36,280 nt of DNA from Prevotella sp. (GTDB lineage: Bacteria; Bacteroidota; Bacteroidia; Bacteroidales; Bacteroidaceae). A program made the position numbers and the translations under genes. How positions within the stretch are numbered: the stretch's first letter is position 1; each line of letters begins with the position of its first letter. The DNA is taken from contig JAFZSR010000090.1 in assembly GCA_017619275.1 (NCBI GenBank), forward strand, positions 70,945 to 107,224. Reading direction: 5' to 3'. This document shows positions 1 to 7,611 of this stretch, one piece after another. Under the pieces are notes generated by a model. That model searched no databases. It was not told the origin of the DNA and saw nothing but the letters and a program-made list of their open reading frames with translations.

Positions 1-1
1 C

Positions 2-412
2 TACAGCAAGGCCAAGGAGATTGCCCTGTGGAAGGAGACCGTGGCCGAGCGTTGGGATGGCATCCGCGTCGTGTCTTCCGAATGGGACATCCCCGCTTCG
101 GGTCTTGAGACTGGCACGAAGTACACCCTGCGCTATGTCATCGACGAGCAGGGACTCGACGATGCCGTTGCCCTGGAGAAGGTAAACGTCTTCACCGACA
201 AGAACGGACAGGAGCGCATCTACAGCATCGAACCGCTGAAGATGGTGGGCCACGAAGGCAACAACTACTTCTTCGAGGCTCAGCTTGCACCCAAGCAGGC
301 TGGCGAATACCGTTGCGCCGTGCGCATGTATCCCAAGAACAGCGCCCTGCCTCATCGCCAGGACTTCTGCTACGTGCGTTGGATTGAGTTGCCGCAGACT
401 TCTCTGGCCTAA
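2..412 (+). CDS. Alpha-glucan (glycogen) phosphorylase, C-terminal fragment
   Basis: The reading frame is open at the left edge and ends in TAA at 410-412, so only the last 136 residues are present. The tail contains PHRQDFCYVRWI, which I recognise from the C-terminus of Bacteroidetes alpha-glucan family phosphorylases. Those enzymes release glucose-1-phosphate from glycogen or maltodextrins in the cytoplasm. The segment is beta-rich and holds no catalytic or pyridoxal-phosphate motif, because those lie upstream of the window. The assignment rests on remembered family resemblance of the tail alone. A glycogen synthase or another glucan-active enzyme with the same C-terminal domain is the main alternative. 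The gene is closed off by the hairpin at 446-497. Confidence 0.6.
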   Translation, partial: YSKAKEIALWKETVAERWDGIRVVSSEWDIPASGLETGTKYTLRYVIDEQGLDDAVALEKVNVFTDKNGQERIYSIEPLKMVGHEGNNYFFEAQLAPKQAGEYRCAVRMYPKNSALPHRQDFCYVRWIELPQTSLA

Positions 413-445
413 GCAAAACTTAATCTCTCCGCAAGAGTACAAAAA

Positions 446-497
446 AACAACGACGGCAGCGACAGTAGCACCAACTACTGTCGCTGCTGTCGTTGTT
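446..497 (+). terminator. Long hairpin after the phosphorylase gene
   Basis: The arms 446-468 and 475-497 pair over 23 bases with one mismatch around a 6-base loop. The stem is GC-rich (the left arm includes CGACGGCAGCGACAGTAG). It is flanked on the left by a run of seven A (441-447) and lacks a strong T-run on the right, so as an intrinsic terminator it fits the minus strand better. Its position between a finished gene and the sigma-factor gene still suggests a transcription barrier. Confidence 0.6.
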
Positions 498-582
498 GGC
501 TGTAAGTGCGTCACAATGAGAAATACCGTAAAAAACGTTAAACCATGTAATCTTTGGCGGAATTTGTCGTATATGTAAGTGC

Positions 583-1152
583 ATGAGACAACAGAACGAG
601 ACAGACCAGCAAATCATTGACCGAGTGCTAAACAACGGTCGGCGAGCCGACTACGCCTTGCTGGTCAACCGTTATGGGACGCGTCTTTTCGCCTTTGTTG
701 CCACGATGGTGACCTGCCGCGAGGATGCCGAGGAGCTGGCACAGGACTGCTTCGTCAAGGCCTACACCCAGCTGGCGCAGTACGATGCACAGCGCAGCTC
801 GTTCTACACATGGCTTCGCTGCATCGCCTATCGACTATGTCTCGACCACGTGCGCCGCAATCCAGGCGTGTGGTTTGAAACCGACGAACAAACGCTGCAG
901 GCCATACCCGATGATGAGGCCGACGACGTGATGAACACCGACGACGATCAGCGCATCCGTCTGCTTTCAGAGACCATCCACCGCCTGCCACCCACGGAGC
1001 GCCTGCTTGTGCAGCAGCACTATTTCGAGCAGCAGCCACTCACCGTCATCTCCGTTGTCACCGACACCGATGTAGGCACACTGGCCACCCGTCTGCATCG
1101 CATCCGAAAGAAGATTTATCACTATATCAAAGCCAGAGAACATGGAAGATAA
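583..1152 (+). CDS. ECF-type RNA polymerase sigma factor
   Basis: The 189-residue protein has the two-domain ECF layout. Region 2 (about residues 25-90) contains the core-binding and -10-recognition helices, with AFVATMVTCREDAEELAQD and SFYTWLRCIAYRLCLDHVRR. Region 4 (about 125-185) is a helix-turn-helix beginning IHRLPPTERLLVQQHYF. Such factors direct RNA polymerase to a small regulon and are usually held by an anti-sigma protein. The stop (1150-1152) overlaps the start of the next gene (1142) by 11 bases, so the two are translationally coupled. The order sigma, anti-sigma-like, secreted protein, outer-membrane barrel suggests envelope or surface-ligand signalling. The motif GTCGTATATGTAA at 566-578, just before the start codon, recurs upstream of the barrel gene. 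Confidence 0.9.
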   Translation: MRQQNETDQQIIDRVLNNGRRADYALLVNRYGTRLFAFVATMVTCREDAEELAQDCFVKAYTQLAQYDAQRSSFYTWLRCIAYRLCLDHVRRNPGVWFETDEQTLQAIPDDEADDVMNTDDDQRIRLLSETIHRLPPTERLLVQQHYFEQQPLTVISVVTDTDVGTLATRLHRIRKKIYHYIKAREHGR

Positions 1153-1771
1153 GAAATACAGCAAACTCAAGACCGTCTTCGAGGCCACGCAGCCCCAGAT
1201 GCCAGCCGACTTCACCGAGCGGGTGATGAAGCGAATAGCGCATAAGCAACGACGCTTGTGGCTATATCCGGCCATCGGTGCCATCGCCGCCAGCCTCCTG
1301 CTGTTGCTGGCACTTCATTTGAATCAGCATCATGTGGAGAATGGAGAGGCGATAGCACAGTGTGCACCCAAGCAGTCTTACGGGCAGCCCTACCATGTAG
1401 AGGAGGAGTCAGTGATTTCCGAACCACAGAGCGAACGTCAGGAACTTCCGCCTACAAAAGTCCTACCTTCCAAGCGGCACTCTCCCAACAAGGGCAAGGT
1501 TCAAAGTGATTCCGAGTTAAAAGAGGAAATAATTGCTCAGGAACTCACCCTTGCAGTCCGATGCGAAGGAGATTTGACTATGGAATCGCAAATCAAAGAA
1601 GAGATAATCGTCATACCGCCAGAACGTCAGGCTCTTGCCGACATCTACCTTGCCGAAGAGGCCCTGCAGGTGGCATACCAGCAGCAGGCGCAAGTGGAGG
1701 CGCTGCGGGCATACGCCAACAGTTTGGTGGATGAAGAAACCGTACAGGAGCAACCTGTTATCGCATTCTAA
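1142..1771 (+). CDS. Probable membrane anti-sigma factor
   Basis: This 209-residue protein has a short cytoplasmic N-terminus, one predicted membrane helix (about residues 39-59, LWLYPAIGAIAASLLLLLAL) and a charged, Gln/Glu-rich periplasmic tail. The N-terminal stretch PADFTERVMKRI is the kind of helix seen at the start of Bacteroidetes anti-sigma-like proteins. I see no HxxxCxxC zinc motif, so it is not a classical ZAS-type anti-sigma. The assignment rests on topology and on the 11-base overlap with the ECF sigma gene. The periplasmic part has no recognised sensor fold. An envelope protein that merely shares the operon is the alternative. Confidence 0.6.
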   Translation: MEDKKYSKLKTVFEATQPQMPADFTERVMKRIAHKQRRLWLYPAIGAIAASLLLLLALHLNQHHVENGEAIAQCAPKQSYGQPYHVEEESVISEPQSERQELPPTKVLPSKRHSPNKGKVQSDSELKEEIIAQELTLAVRCEGDLTMESQIKEEIIVIPPERQALADIYLAEEALQVAYQQQAQVEALRAYANSLVDEETVQEQPVIAF

Positions 1772-1790
1772 TAACAAAACCAATAAACGT

Positions 1791-2750
1791 ATGAAAGCAA
1801 TACGAAAGAGCATCATTACGGCGAGCCTGCTACTCGTCAGTTTGTCGGCCTCCGCGCAGCAAATAAATAAGCTGGAGGAGTGGATGAAGGGTGAAATAAA
1901 TGTTCACATCGACCACGGGGTAGAGGTCACTAAGAGTCTCGGACAGGAACGCGATATCCAACAGGAGGGAAGACCTCTGAAATGGCGCTGCGACATCTAC
2001 TCCTTTACGCTTCCCAAGAAATATCGTAACTGGCTTGACGAAATGATTGATACATTCGAGGAGTATGGTCATGAGGATTCCAACTGCTACGGCATCAACA
2101 GCATGAGCGAGTCGTCGAAGGGCGACCGTGTGGGCAACAGTCGGCGTCTGATGATTGGTGACGACCCTAACCGCTATGTCACCATCGGCGAGGATTATTC
2201 GAACTTCATCAATATCAATATCCTTGACCCTGCCGACAGCACCAGGTCGCATCGTTATGCCTACGCCATCGAATGGCGCGAAGCAAATAAGGGAAAGACA
2301 GATGTGCGCTATACTGTCACCTACGCCAAGATTCCATCGGCCACCACAAGTATCAAGAACTCCCATACTTACAGTGCTATTGTCGCTGATACCGTCAAGC
2401 TCGACACCGACCCTGTTACAGATGTTGTTTCCCGTCTGCATCATGGAAAACCTGTCGATGCAGCCGACCTTCTCTGCAACGAAAACATCCTCCTCATCTT
2501 TTCGCAACTCAAAAAGCAGTTCCTCGCCGGTCAGAACACCGAGTTCAACGCCATCTCTATCTACACTCTCTGCAAGCGTGCTCGCGAGTGTGGTTTCTTC
2601 AGCTACCCCGACCCCGCGTTTGCCGAAGTGCAAAAGGCGGAACTCCGCCAGCTAAAACACGACATTGCCTTGATGAACGTGCAAACCTTCGACCAGACGC
2701 TCCGCACCTATCTTCAAATGGCGCTAGGGGAGCTTGAAAAGATTCAGTAA
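1791..2750 (+). CDS. Secreted protein of unknown function
   Basis: I chose the ATG at 1791 because it begins a clean signal peptide (MKAIRKSIITASLLLVSLSA, cleavage near SAQ), giving 319 residues. The longer frame from 1635 would overlap the upstream gene and hide the signal. The mature part is mixed alpha/beta. It contains two stretches with the look of a conserved domain, WRCDIYSFTLPKKYRNWLDE and YGINSMSESSKGDRVGNSRR, and a helical C-terminus. I do not recognise a catalytic motif. It may belong to one of the Bacteroidetes-specific domains of unknown function found beside ECF operons, but I cannot confirm that. It starts 19 bases after the anti-sigma-like gene, so it is probably co-transcribed and periplasmic or surface-located. 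Confidence 0.6.
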   Translation: MKAIRKSIITASLLLVSLSASAQQINKLEEWMKGEINVHIDHGVEVTKSLGQERDIQQEGRPLKWRCDIYSFTLPKKYRNWLDEMIDTFEEYGHEDSNCYGINSMSESSKGDRVGNSRRLMIGDDPNRYVTIGEDYSNFININILDPADSTRSHRYAYAIEWREANKGKTDVRYTVTYAKIPSATTSIKNSHTYSAIVADTVKLDTDPVTDVVSRLHHGKPVDAADLLCNENILLIFSQLKKQFLAGQNTEFNAISIYTLCKRARECGFFSYPDPAFAEVQKAELRQLKHDIALMNVQTFDQTLRTYLQMALGELEKIQ

Positions 2751-2770
2751 AGTTAGTAAATACTGCCCGG

Positions 2771-2806
2771 GAACGCTGGAGGCAGCTGTGAAGTTCCCTC
2801 CAGTTC
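2771..2806 (+). terminator. Possible weak terminator hairpin
   Basis: The arms GAACGCTGGAGG (2771-2782) and CCTCCAGTTC (2797-2806) pair over ten bases with one bulged base, and TTTA follows. It lies just after the secreted-protein gene. The decamer TGCCCGGGAA at 2764-2773 recurs after the barrel gene at 5689-5698. Confidence 0.4.
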
Positions 2807-2909
2807 TTTACCTAAGTAAAGACTTTGCCCTGTTTAAAGTCATTTAACGTCGTATGATGTAATATTTCCGCAATGATGGCGTATTAAAAGAAAAAAATCG
2901 ATAAGAAAC

Positions 2910-5657
2910 ATGAACAAGATGTGTTGGAGGGGATTTTCAATCCCCGTCATCGCCCTCATCGCAGTGTTTGCCTTCGCGTCGTCAACCCACGCCGACATTG
3001 TAAAGGGGCGCGTGGTGGATGCGGAGACAAAGGAACCGTTGCCGGAAGCATCGGTGAAACTGACACAGAAGTTTGACGACAATGGCTATATGACGATATT
3101 GGGCAAAGCCGATTCGCTGGGGGTGTTCCATCTGCATGCCGACGGAAAATGTACCATCGAGGCATCGATGCTGGGATACTATTCAAAGACAAAGACGGTG
3201 CTGGTATTCAGCGATAGCCGCAAGGATACACTCGACATCGGCACGATAGCGTTGAAGATGTCGCCGCAGATGCTGAAGATGGTGGAGGTGACAGGCCGTG
3301 CCCGACGCTTCACGGTGAGGGGCGACACCATCGTGTTCCATCCCGAGGCGTTCCATCTGCAAGAAGGGGCACGGCTCGACGAACTTATCCGACAGTTGCC
3401 TGGAGTGGAAGTGGACAGTCAGGGGCGCATGTCGTGGAATGGCAAACCCATCCGCCTGACTATGGACGGCGAGAGCCTTTTGGGTGGTGAACAGCTGATG
3501 TCGCAGCTGCCAGCCGAGGCCGTGCAGGACATCAAGGCGTACAACAAGGCTTCAGAATTCTCGGAGCGCACGGGCAAGGATGACGGCACCCAGGACATGG
3601 TGCTCGACCTGACCATCAAGCCGGGCTTCCTCGACCGATGGTACGGCGATGTAAAAGCGGGCTATCAGACACCCAAATACTACGAAGGCGAGCTGACGAT
3701 GAACCGCCTGTCAAAAACCGACCCTGTGATGGTTTTCGCCAATGCCAACAATATTGAGAAGCGTATCCGAAAAAGCATGAATGGATGGAGTGGCAGCTGG
3801 GGAAATGGTTACGGACAGGAGCAGGGTGGTGCAGGCGGCTATCAGCATAGGTGGAACAAGAAGGAGGGAAAGCAAGAGATGAAAAGCCAGTACAGTTTCA
3901 CCGGCCGTTTGGTGCACGACGACAACTGGGGCACTTCGCACCAAGAGACAGAGAACTACCTGCCCAATACTGCCGCCACACGCAATACGAGTGAGCAGTA
4001 CCGTCGTGGTCACAGATTGAACCCCAACCTGAATGCCGACTTGCGCTGGGCCACCGACTCAATGAATACCTTCTGGATTCGTGCCTCCGTAGACCACACC
4101 ATGAGGCGCTCCCACAGCCGCCAGACCGAGGAACAGAGCGAAACCCAAGGCCCCTCTGTCCCCTATACAGCGATATTATCGCAGCTAAACGCCACCCGCA
4201 ACGAGGGGTATACGACCAGCCTTAACACTTCAGCCGACTGGGAGCACTACGTCAAGGACGGCTCGTTCAGCGTAAACGTTTCATTGGATTATTCCGACGG
4301 CAAAACCGACAGCTGGACCAATCGCACCGTTACCTCCCACATCGCTTCGCTCAATTCTTCACAGTTGAGCCAGTTCTCCACCTCGCCCAATTCCCGGCTG
4401 GCTACCGAGGCCCAATTTCTCTCTTCCCGTTGGATTACCAAGAAATGGCTGATGAAAGCCCAATATATCTTCGGATACAGCCGTAACAGCAGCGATTGCG
4501 ATTTTATGACCGACGGCCTTTGGGATGCCGCAAACTCATATCGTGACCGCTCGAAAAACCTTAGCCACAGCCTAAGAACTGGCTCAACTATCAACCTCGA
4601 GCCTTTCCAAATAATGCCTAACGTAACGGCTAGATGGCAGCGCGAGAGTCAGGACTATCAGCGAGGAATGCTCGACACCACCGCTGTGCGCCGTCGAGTG
4701 CTCATCGAACCCGACGTCCGTGCCACTTGGAAACTGAGCAAGAGCGTAGGTTTCGAGCTGACCTATAATTATCGTACCTCACAACCATCCCTCCTACAGA
4801 CCATCGGCTATCGCGACCTCACCAACCCGCTCTTCATCACCGAGGGATATCCCGATCTGAAAGACTCCCATATCCAAGATTTTAAACTGTCTTATAACAT
4901 GGTGCTCGCCAAAAGTCAGACTTCATTCAGCCTTGGCATCGGTTATCAGACCATTGATCACGACCAAGTGACGGCGCTCAGTTACAATCCATCGACTGCG
5001 GTCTATGTCAGTCGTCCCGAGAATGTCCGTGGCAGCCACAAGTGGGAGTTCCGCCTCGACTTCGACCAGGCACTCGGCGATTTGGTCCGATTGGAGAACG
5101 ATTTCCGCCTTAATACCGAGCAGCGCTACGGCTATCTGACCAATGTGGTGACTCAACTCCACTCCAGCACAGGAGGGGATGGGGGAGGGGTTTTGAACCG
5201 CCAGACCAATTTTCATCCCAAGGAACGCCTCACCCTGTCGCTTGACAAGAACTGGCTCAAAACCTCGGTGTTTGCCAAGATTGAAGCCGACCGACTGCGC
5301 TTCTCTGCCTCGCCCGAGCAGAACACCACTCTCTGGAATAACGATTTCGGTCTCGAAGCCGAGGCCACAATGGGCAACTTCGTCTTCGAGACCGACTTAA
5401 TCGAGAGCACCCGCCGGGGCTATGCCGCCCAGTCGATGAATCGCAACATGCTCCTTTGGAATGCCGCCGTCACTTGGAAGATACTGAAGAACAAGGCTCG
5501 TCTGAAACTGGAGGTCGAGGATATCCTGAATAAGCAAGATAATTTCTGGAGCGAGCGCTCAGCCTACCAGCACTCCACCTCATGGGAGGACTTCCGCCAC
5601 CATTACGTCAACATCAGCTTCACATACCATTTGGACGCCAAAAAGAAAGAGCAATGA
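2910..5657 (+). CDS. TonB-receptor-like outer-membrane beta-barrel protein
   Basis: The 915-residue protein starts with a signal peptide (about 1-29, ending THA). A carboxypeptidase-regulatory-like beta-sandwich follows (about 31-115, KGRVVDAETKEPLPEASVKL). Next come a plug-like domain (about 120-235, with LDELIRQLPGVEVDSQGRMS and IKAYNKASEF) and a long barrel to the C-terminus (NISFTYHL). This is the layout of the Bacteroidetes outer-membrane barrel family related to TonB-dependent receptors. No clear N-terminal TonB box or SusD partner is visible. It follows the ECF sigma, anti-sigma-like and secreted-protein genes and may be their regulatory target. GTCGTATGATGTAA at 2849-2862 resembles the motif before the sigma gene. 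The substrate is unknown. Confidence 0.8.
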   Translation: MNKMCWRGFSIPVIALIAVFAFASSTHADIVKGRVVDAETKEPLPEASVKLTQKFDDNGYMTILGKADSLGVFHLHADGKCTIEASMLGYYSKTKTVLVFSDSRKDTLDIGTIALKMSPQMLKMVEVTGRARRFTVRGDTIVFHPEAFHLQEGARLDELIRQLPGVEVDSQGRMSWNGKPIRLTMDGESLLGGEQLMSQLPAEAVQDIKAYNKASEFSERTGKDDGTQDMVLDLTIKPGFLDRWYGDVKAGYQTPKYYEGELTMNRLSKTDPVMVFANANNIEKRIRKSMNGWSGSWGNGYGQEQGGAGGYQHRWNKKEGKQEMKSQYSFTGRLVHDDNWGTSHQETENYLPNTAATRNTSEQYRRGHRLNPNLNADLRWATDSMNTFWIRASVDHTMRRSHSRQTEEQSETQGPSVPYTAILSQLNATRNEGYTTSLNTSADWEHYVKDGSFSVNVSLDYSDGKTDSWTNRTVTSHIASLNSSQLSQFSTSPNSRLATEAQFLSSRWITKKWLMKAQYIFGYSRNSSDCDFMTDGLWDAANSYRDRSKNLSHSLRTGSTINLEPFQIMPNVTARWQRESQDYQRGMLDTTAVRRRVLIEPDVRATWKLSKSVGFELTYNYRTSQPSLLQTIGYRDLTNPLFITEGYPDLKDSHIQDFKLSYNMVLAKSQTSFSLGIGYQTIDHDQVTALSYNPSTAVYVSRPENVRGSHKWEFRLDFDQALGDLVRLENDFRLNTEQRYGYLTNVVTQLHSSTGGDGGGVLNRQTNFHPKERLTLSLDKNWLKTSVFAKIEADRLRFSASPEQNTTLWNNDFGLEAEATMGNFVFETDLIESTRRGYAAQSMNRNMLLWNAAVTWKILKNKARLKLEVEDILNKQDNFWSERSAYQHSTSWEDFRHHYVNISFTYHLDAKKKEQ

Positions 5658-5749
5658 TATGGTTGTTGAGTTATTAACATATTAATGGTGCCCGGGAAAT
5701 GTTGCCTGCGCCGGACTTTTGCTTCGGACACACAAACATTCTTCAGACC

Positions 5750-5854
5750 ACGTCGTGATTTTTATAAATTACGTCGTAATCTATATAAACTGCGTCATGA
5801 TTTATATAAACTGCGTCGTAATCTATAAAAACTGCGTCACGATTTACACAAAGA
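5750..5854. repeat. Five tandem 21-bp imperfect repeats
   Basis: Copies start at 5750, 5771, 5792, 5813 and 5834. The consensus is (a/g)CGTC(g/a)T(a/g)ATttaTATAAAct. The units stand between two convergent genes (barrel gene, +; GH10-like gene, -), in a stretch of 286 bases with no gene. Each unit combines a CGTC-type half-site with an AT-rich TATAAA core. No open frame of credible length runs through them. Confidence 0.85.
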
Positions 5855-5943
5855 AAGACTGGCTTGTGTTTGTGGAAAGCGGCTTTTTTCTTATGTGATA
5901 GGTCATCTGCTTTTATGCCAATGAAAGCCCAACCCGCAGGTGA

Positions 5944-7596
5944 TTACTGTGCCGATTTCTTCGTGAAGAATCCTATGCGATGGTTGCGGCCTTTGCGGCC
6001 GAGTGAGCGCAGCTGATAGACGCCGTCGGGCAAGGACGCCACGTTGATGGTGGGGGCGTAGGGCAGGATGGCCACGGGCTGACCCAGCACTGTCTCCACG
6101 ATGACGAATTCGGCATCGAGCACCGAGTTGTCGTTGGGCAAGGCGATGGAGCGGCCGTCGGTGCGGGCGATGACAGGGGCATGATACTCGGGGCCAGCGT
6201 TGAGCAGCAGCTGGACGGAAGGACTCTCCTGGCCATAGCGGTCCATGGCGGTGACGGCGTAGTTCACGCCCTCAGTTTCCACGGCTATCTGCGTAGCCCT
6301 GATGCGGGTGGCCATCAGGTTCTCGGCACGGTTGATGTCAACGGGATAGTCGCGCGAGGCATAGACGTTGTAAAGCAGATAGGGCGCTCCGCTGCGGTCT
6401 TCGGCTCCGCTCCAGCTCAGCATGTTGCCCTTGAGCAACAGCTCCTTGGGGGCGGTGGGGGCAGGGCGACCTTCCCACGTCATCGGCGGCACCAAGGCGG
6501 GCGTGGCGTCGAAGCGACATCCCAGTTGGTAGATGCCTTTCACGTCGTCGGTGAAAAACTTCGAGCGGAAATAGCAATGTCCCAGTCCAATCTGGCGCAC
6601 TACGTTCAGTTGGCGCTCCACCTGGCCGAGCATCCAGTTCCGCCCCTCGTGGGGGTCGAGGAAATAGATGCCCAAGCCCGAAACCACGGTGCGCCCATAA
6701 CTGCGCTCTTGCCAATCGATGGCGAAGGGGTAGAAATTGTCGCCCTGGAAATACATCATCGGATAGAGTTGGTCCATCAGCCCCGTGCGCAACCACTCCT
6801 GGGCATCCTGGCACACGGCGGTGCGGGCATTCCATCCTCCGGCGCGATAGCGCGTCAGGTCGTCGTGCTTACCGATAGGCGAGCACGACATCTTCACCCA
6901 TGGCTTTTCCGCTTTCACGGCATCGTGGATGGCACGGGCTATGCGGGTGATGTTTTCACGCCCTTTTGCGCGCGTCACCTTTATCTTCCATTGCTCTGGA
7001 TAGCGTATATAGTCCAGATGTATTCCGTCAACATCGTAGTTGTGCACAATCTCACGACAGATGTTGGCCAAATAAGTGGCCGTCAGCGGATTCTCGGGGT
7101 CCATGAAAGTGTCGTCGCCGATGCGCTTCACCAGCTTGGGTTGCTTCTTACGCATCTGCTGAGCCCCAATCTTGTTCCACTTGCCAATGGGGATGGTCAC
7201 CACCCATGCGTGGCACTCCATGCCGCGGCGGTGGCACTCGTCGACGCACAATTGGAGTGGGTCGTAGTTGGGGGCCACGCCGGGCTTGCCGCTGAAGCCG
7301 CCCTCCCAAGGCTCCAACTGTGAGGGGTAGATGGTGGTGGCACGCACGCGGGCTTGCACAAGCACTGTGTTGATGCCGGCTTGTTGCAATTGGTCGAGCG
7401 TATGAATCAGGTCTTGTTTCTGCTGCTCCTGATTACGCCCTGGCAGGGGCCAGTCGAGGCCTTGCACCACAGTGAGCCACACGGCGCGCACCTCATGCTT
7501 GGGCGACGGCGTGGTGGTCCAGGGAAGGGTGGGGCAGTCTTGAGCGTGAACGAAGACGGAAGCTATAGTAAAAAGGAGGAGGCAAATATGTCGCAT
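5944..7596 (-). CDS. Secreted GH10-like glycoside hydrolase (GHL10/DUF187)
   Basis: The 550-residue protein has a signal peptide (about 1-18, FTIASVFVHA). The TIM-barrel domain of the GH10-like family (about 33-345) begins HEVRAVWLTVVQGLDWPLP and contains YDVDGIHLDYIRYPEQW, the conserved acidic strand of the active-site region. A fibronectin-III-like segment (about 375-460) and a short beta-rich C-terminus (GVYQLRSLGRKGRNHRIGFF) follow. Members are thought to cleave polysaccharide or peptidoglycan-type glycans, but the substrate is not established. It is the last gene of a four-gene minus-strand operon, 15 bases after the GH43 gene, which argues for a shared role in glycan breakdown. Confidence 0.85.
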   Translation of the reverse strand: MRHICLLLFTIASVFVHAQDCPTLPWTTTPSPKHEVRAVWLTVVQGLDWPLPGRNQEQQKQDLIHTLDQLQQAGINTVLVQARVRATTIYPSQLEPWEGGFSGKPGVAPNYDPLQLCVDECHRRGMECHAWVVTIPIGKWNKIGAQQMRKKQPKLVKRIGDDTFMDPENPLTATYLANICREIVHNYDVDGIHLDYIRYPEQWKIKVTRAKGRENITRIARAIHDAVKAEKPWVKMSCSPIGKHDDLTRYRAGGWNARTAVCQDAQEWLRTGLMDQLYPMMYFQGDNFYPFAIDWQERSYGRTVVSGLGIYFLDPHEGRNWMLGQVERQLNVVRQIGLGHCYFRSKFFTDDVKGIYQLGCRFDATPALVPPMTWEGRPAPTAPKELLLKGNMLSWSGAEDRSGAPYLLYNVYASRDYPVDINRAENLMATRIRATQIAVETEGVNYAVTAMDRYGQESPSVQLLLNAGPEYHAPVIARTDGRSIALPNDNSVLDAEFVIVETVLGQPVAILPYAPTINVASLPDGVYQLRSLGRKGRNHRIGFFTKKSAQ

Positions 7597-7611
7597 TAAT
7601 TCTTTGTTTAT

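Noticed and set aside
551-560. TAATCTTTG as a -7 element for the ECF sigma gene
   Set aside because: It has three instead of two bases between TA and TTTG, and no TTG stands at the right distance.
6181-7323. A 380-codon plus-strand frame
   Set aside because: It is the shadow of the GH10-like gene, which has a signal peptide and family motifs on the minus strand.
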